Assembly: GCA_036435485.1 (NCBI GenBank)
Contig: CM071596.1
Coordinates: 59,073,001-59,137,000 of the forward strand
DNA length: 64,000 bases
Direction: 5' to 3'
DNA from: Saposhnikovia divaricata
Taxonomy: Eukaryota; Streptophyta; Magnoliopsida; Apiales; Apiaceae
Shown here: positions 59,954-64,000 of the stretch, piece after piece
Numbering within the stretch: the stretch's first letter is position 1
Layout of the letters: every line of letters starts with the position of its first letter
Program-made: the position numbers and the translations under genes
Notes under the pieces: generated by a model
The model's database searches: none
What the model saw: the letters and a program-made list of their open reading frames with translations, nothing else
What the model was told of the DNA's origin: nothing

Positions 59954-60379
59954 TCAGAAACAACAGTCACAATCAAATGGGCATAATGGGGTACCTCCGG
60001 CGTCTGACTTGCCAAAGCCCAATTCTTCCTCTGTGTATACAACAAGCCCATCTTTTGTTCTCTTCCTTTGTCCAGCAGGCATGTCCAACGGCCCTTTGAT
60101 ATCTTTGGTAAGTTTATGTTTAACATGAGATTTCTTTTTCTTCTTCGGCACTGATATTTCAGCTTTGTTTTGTGCCACTTTTTCTGCAGTCTCGGGATTC
60201 TTCCTCTTCTTGCTAGAAAATATTTCATCAATCTCAAAACCAAAAGTTTTAGGAGCCTCGGCTTTTCCCTCACCAACGGGATTCTGTTTTGCAGAATATG
60301 ATTTATCTTTTTCTACAACAACATTCTTATCAGGGCTTTGAAAAGCTCTTCTTGAGGACGAAGAACCCTTTTTTGCCAT
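59954..60379 (-). CDS. DUF1764 family protein (141 aa)
   Basis: A single complete frame on the minus strand starts ATG at 60379, just after an acceptor-like TTTTTGCAG, and stops at 59954. The N-terminus is Ser/Lys-rich. The middle has a basic cluster (VPKKKKKSHVKHKL, about residues 75-88) that could be a nuclear or nucleolar signal. The C-terminus ends in the family signature with EELGFGK and the terminal Cys motif LCPFDCDCCF. From memory DUF1764 proteins are small and end with such a Cys motif; their function is unknown. The start is chosen because it is the first ATG after the acceptor and gives a family-typical length. Confidence 0.85.
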   Translation of the reverse strand: MAKKGSSSSRRAFQSPDKNVVVEKDKSYSAKQNPVGEGKAEAPKTFGFEIDEIFSSKKRKNPETAEKVAQNKAEISVPKKKKKSHVKHKLTKDIKGPLDMPAGQRKRTKDGLVVYTEEELGFGKSDAGGTPLCPFDCDCCF

Positions 60380-61173
60380 CTAGAGACTCCCTACTCTGCA
60401 AAAATTACAGTTAGACAAAGACATCCAAAATTTTAATAACTGAACAAAACAGTCAAATTTTTACTTGGCATACAGAGAAAATACTGAGAATATACACTAT
60501 CTAGCATTAGTCAACAAAGGGGTTCACTCAAAGTTTAAATATTGGAACAAAACAGTCAAACGTTTACTTGGTATACAGAGATTATACTGACAAAATACAC
60601 TATCAAACAACAGAGCTCAAGACAAAGCAAAATTGCTAATTGCTTGTACTAATAACAAATACACAAACAAATTAAACTTTTAAGATGAACATAAAATCAC
60701 ACATATGAAGCCATATGTCTTCACTCTTCAGCATGAAACCAGTCTGTACATTTCTTGAATTTACATGCATTAATTGAGCAGAAGCCTTTACCCTAAATAT
60801 ATTTCCTTTAATCACTTCAACCCTTTTCCTACATCATTTTTTGTTCATCAAATTGATTTTAGATCCATGCTACAATTACACAATATAAAACACATATTTT
60901 GGCCATTAAATCTGGGTCAAAGGATCGATTCAGGCCCTCATATTCCTTTATTTCTTATAGCAAATTAAAAGGTACCCAATGAGTGTATAGCACTCAATAA
61001 GCAACACAAGTAGTATCTCTATAACCCTTCTAAAATGAGGCATGAGAATAGAACTCTCACAGATATAAACCAATTTAAATGAGTTTAAAAACAACCTTTA
61101 AAAGATCAGACAGATAATTTCCATATCCTCTGAGATTCACTCTATTTTGCATGCTGCTCATTATGTTCAACCA

Positions 61174-61379
61174 TGTTAAATTATCTGTAAAGTCTCCATT
61201 ATTAAGCACATGGCACAGCACACCACAAACACCACTAGCAATTTCATCATTATGTCTATGTACTTTCATCATTATGTCTATGTTTTATTTCCTATTAAAA
61301 GAGGAGTTCTCCTCCTACTGTAATCACAATCAATCAATATATCTCTCTATATTCAGTCTAATATACACAAAATGTGACA
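61174..61379 (+). repeat. 5' LTR of the mini copia element (206 bp)
   Basis: It runs from TGTTAAATTATC to AATGTGACA. It contains a 21-bp tandem repeat TTTCATCATTATGTCTATG (about 61246-61284) and a TATTAAAAGAGGAG promoter-like stretch. TGGTATCAGAGC (61380-61391) follows directly as primer site. Confidence 0.92.
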
Positions 61380-61881
61380 TGGTATCAGAGCAGGTTGTAA
61401 CATAGGAGAAGAAAAGAAATCAAAATCAGAAGCTCCAGAAACCAGGAACCAGTTCTTCAAAATCAAACCCGAAAATCAAAACACATGGAAACAGAAATCT
61501 AAACATACCACAGAGTAGTACACACACAGAGAAGCCACCAGAATTTTCCAGATCTCAGAAACAGCAATTTACGCGCCTCCACGCGCGGCAGGCCGTCGCT
61601 ACGCGCGGCACGCGCCGGAGCGTGGGCCCACCTCCGGCTATTTTTTGGCGACACTCCAGTTAGACTTCTTGATCGCCTCTCATTGCGAATCCATCTGTGG
61701 TACTCTTTCTTCAATCTGAGAACTTTCAGTTTATGCCTAGTCTTGGTTCTATAGCTTCTGCTGACTGTTATTGGTGGGCTGGGCTTGGTGAATACTAAGG
61801 TATTTGTTGGTCCTTTTCTAATATATATAGCAGTCTTGTTTGCAGTTTGAGATAATACTTGTTGGTTCGAATATATAAATA

Positions 61882-62996
61882 ATGTCAGATATTGTGGATG
61901 ATTCGATTACGAGTAAAAATACTACTCAAGGAGGTGGTAAATATATTTTTCATGGTACTCCGTATGTAAGTCCCAAATTTGATGGAAAGAATTTTTTAGA
62001 ATGGTCGGAGTCTTGCATACTCGTACTTAAATCCCATCGGTTGATGAATGAAGTATATCAATGGGAAGGCTAAGAAGCCCTTGGAGAGTGATGCAAGTTT
62101 TGATGATTGGGATAGCGAAAACGCCTTGGTCGTCATGGTTGTTTAACTCTATGGAGTTACAAATTCGTAAAAGCTATCTCTTTCTTGATACCGCAGAAGC
62201 GGTTTGGAATTCTATTACCCGAACCTACTCATATTCGGGCAATATGGCTAAACATTTCGAGGTAAAGCAAAAAATATGGTCTCTAACTCAAGGGGGCAGA
62301 ACACTGACCGAATATTATTCGGAGCTCACATCTCTATGGCAGGAGTCAGACCACTACACTGTGTTCGAGTGTAAACAGGCTGCAGACCAAGAGAAGTACC
62401 AAAAATTGGTACAAGAAGAAAGAGTGATGAAGTTTCTTGCTGGGCTGACAATTGAGTATGATTCAATTAAAAATCAACTCATTGGTCAGATTCCCTTTCC
62501 TACAGTTGAAGAAGCACATGACCGTGTGCAGCTCGAAGAGAGTCGGAGAGAAAGCATGGCTCCGATTGATACTGTGCCTGATCGATCTGCACTTTTTACG
62601 GGAAGTGTTCAGAATCAAGGCAAAGTAGAACAGGTGATTGAGGCTTCAAAGGGTGAAAAAGATGTTCTCCGATGTGACTATTGTAATAAGTTATACCATT
62701 CTCGTGAAGAATGCTATATCTTACACCCACACTTACGAGATCGTGGTCGAGGAGGACGCAACCGAGGTAGTTCATCCGGTAGGAGCTCAGGAAGAGGCAC
62801 TCACTATAGTGCTCATCTAACGGCATCAGAAAAGCATGTTGACTCTGCTACTTCAGCAACGGGGGAAATGAGTGCAACTGAACTCAAGACTATCCGTCAG
62901 CTATTATCTCGCATGGAGAGTGATTTAGGACCTTCAGCTGCCAATTCTGCTCATGCAGAATCAGGCGACAAACAAAATGCATGGCAGTGGTAAAGG
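61882..62996 (+). pseudogene. Copia-type Gag (UBN2-like) with two frame shifts
   Basis: The frame begins at 61882 (MSDIVDDS) and carries PKFDGKNFLEWSESCILVLK. It shifts near 62050 into a second frame (AKKPLESDASFDDWDSENAL), and again near 62140 into a third frame open to 62993. The last part has the copia Gag core (AEAVWNSITRTYS, then LTEYYSELTSLWQESD and MKFLAGLTIEYDSIKNQL), a CCHC-like knuckle, CDYCNKLYHSREECYILH (about 62672-62725), and an Arg/Gly/Ser-rich RNA-binding tail. It ends without running into protease or integrase. The shifts mean this copy makes no complete Gag. Confidence 0.8.
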
Positions 62997-63251
62997 GGTT
63001 GAAAACCCTTTAATAAGGTGGGTATCTGCTATAGTGCTAATAAGCAAATAGCTTAAAGGATTTTTTGATATGGCCTAAAATGTACTGCGTGGTCGCGAAG
63101 TCGAGTCCCGGTATTCCCAAAATGATCAATTTCAATCCTAGAGATGGGTCTAGTTGGAAGTTTAGGTTATGCACAAGTGTTTCCAAGTGTTCCACTCTTC
63201 AATCCCAAGATAGGTATTTCATCCCAAGATGGGATTTCGAGTGAGGGGGCG

Positions 63252-63457
63252 TGTTAAATTATCTGTAAAGTCTCCATTATTAAGCTCATGGCACAGCACA
63301 CCACAAACACCACTAGCAATTTCATCATTATGTCTATGTACTTTCATCATTATGTCTATATTTTATTTCCTATTAAAAGAGGAGTTCTCCTCCTACTGTA
63401 ATCACAATCAATCAATATATCTCTCTGTATTCAGTCTAATATACACAAAATGTGACA
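63252..63457 (+). repeat. 3' LTR of the mini copia element (206 bp)
   Basis: It is the direct copy of 61174-61379, with the same length and three differences. It ends AATGTGACA and is followed by AACCA. Confidence 0.92.
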
Positions 63458-63462
63458 AACCA

Positions 63463-64000
63463 TAATTTTCTAAGATAGATGTTTAACATGGAGTAACATT
63501 TTTGCAGAATGGGCGAATCAAAGGTGAGGTAAATTTATCATCACAGTGGTATAATGGTTATGTGGAAGATATTTGACACATCTTCGGTCATCCGATTTAC
63601 AGATCAAGCCCGTTACTACCAACTTCAAGTACAACCGTGGAACGAGATGATTATTGATTTTCCCGAATAACTCATTTTGGGTAAAAGAAATAGCAATATA
63701 TGAGAAAACATCAAGAAGAATTTAAGCAAGGAGATATGGTGTGAACTAAGACGAGGAGTAGGAGTTTCACCGAAGGCAATGTACACTTGCTTTGGGTTTG
63801 TTGAATATGGGCCGAACAAGTGACCAAATATAAGTTGCAGATTTCTTTCCAAAAGTGAGTACAGGGACTGACTGAATTTATGTATTTTTCCATGTACAAC
63901 CAATTAAACTCCAGTGTATGAACCATAAATTTTAGTACCTTAAATACCTGCACATCTTGCTGGAACTAATTAACAAGTGGCAGCTTCTCTTACCTGTCTC
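63463..64000. other. Flanking sequence without recognised coding
   Basis: I see no domain on either strand. A donor-like site on the minus strand lies at the very edge (63993). Confidence 0.4.

Larger units (their letters stand above)
61174..63457 (+). mobile_element. Gag-only mini copia retrotransposon (2284 bp)
   Basis: Two 206-bp LTRs, a tRNA-Met primer site, a gag-like ORF and a purine-rich tract (GAGTGAGGGGGCG, about 63239-63251) are present, but no pol. The target duplication AACCA flanks it (61169-61173 and 63458-63462). I count three differences between the LTRs (A/T, G/A and A/G). It can only move with proteins from another element. Confidence 0.92.
60380..63993 (-). other. Possible 5'-UTR exon and long intron of the DUF1764 gene
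   Basis: On the minus strand a strong acceptor ends at 60396 (TTTTTGCAG), leaving a 16-base leader before the ATG. At the right window edge GAGACAG followed by GTAAGAG (donor G at 63993) is a near-consensus donor. If they pair, the intron is about 3.6 kb, 2.28 kb of it being the mini copia element. There is no proof that the two sites pair. Confidence 0.3.

Noticed and set aside
63540..63620. tRNA gene (GTGGTATAATGGTTATG resembles an A-box)
   Set aside because: No B-box at the right spacing and no cloverleaf that I can draw.

Overview
The window is nuclear DNA from a flowering plant, most likely a eudicot. The evidence is AT-rich intergenic sequence, plant-type LTR retrotransposons primed by initiator tRNA-Met, CACTA, hAT, MULE and Helitron DNA transposons, an L1-type LINE with the plant DUF4283 ORF1, and a spliced plant KH-domain gene. 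An asterid, perhaps Apiaceae, is my guess; the sequence does not prove it.

Positions 1-29596 are a deep transposon nest built on one old Ty1/copia relic. Its left part is cut by the 3' halves of two Sirevirus-like copia elements, A (1-3186) inside B (3187-6974). Its pol relic runs 6975-8818 and resumes in phase at 28822, ending in an LTR at 29326-29596. The gap is a minus-strand Helitron (8819-28821). It carries a CACTA element (12086-25981, duplication AAT), which carries a gag-only Ty3/gypsy element (12903-23743, duplication ATAAT). The CACTA holds fragments of a plasma-membrane H+-ATPase gene and a DDX6-type RNA helicase gene. The Helitron holds a fragment of a SEN1-like helicase gene.

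Positions 29597-39811 hold no gene. They are a pile of short non-autonomous Helitrons, one of which (38440-39540) restores its target exactly when removed, plus tRNA-like repeats and a MITE. A 5'-truncated L1 LINE (39950-45156) follows and ends about 160 bp before the TATA box of the main host gene.

The main host gene (45430-52833, plus strand, six coding exons, 662 aa predicted) encodes an RNA-binding protein with two KH domains and a long Gln/Gly/Tyr/Pro-rich tail. Its first intron contains a hAT element and a long-TIR MULE-like element. Downstream (53163-58347) is a cluster of hAT-type MITEs with low-complexity arms, one carrying an RTE-type LINE fragment. A small DUF1764 gene lies at 59954-60379 on the minus strand, followed by a 2.28-kb gag-only copia element (61174-63457, duplication AACCA). 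That element may sit in the DUF1764 gene's 5'-UTR intron.

Only the KH gene and the DUF1764 gene look like intact host genes. Almost everything else is mobile DNA whose boundaries can be fixed from terminal motifs and target-site duplications.
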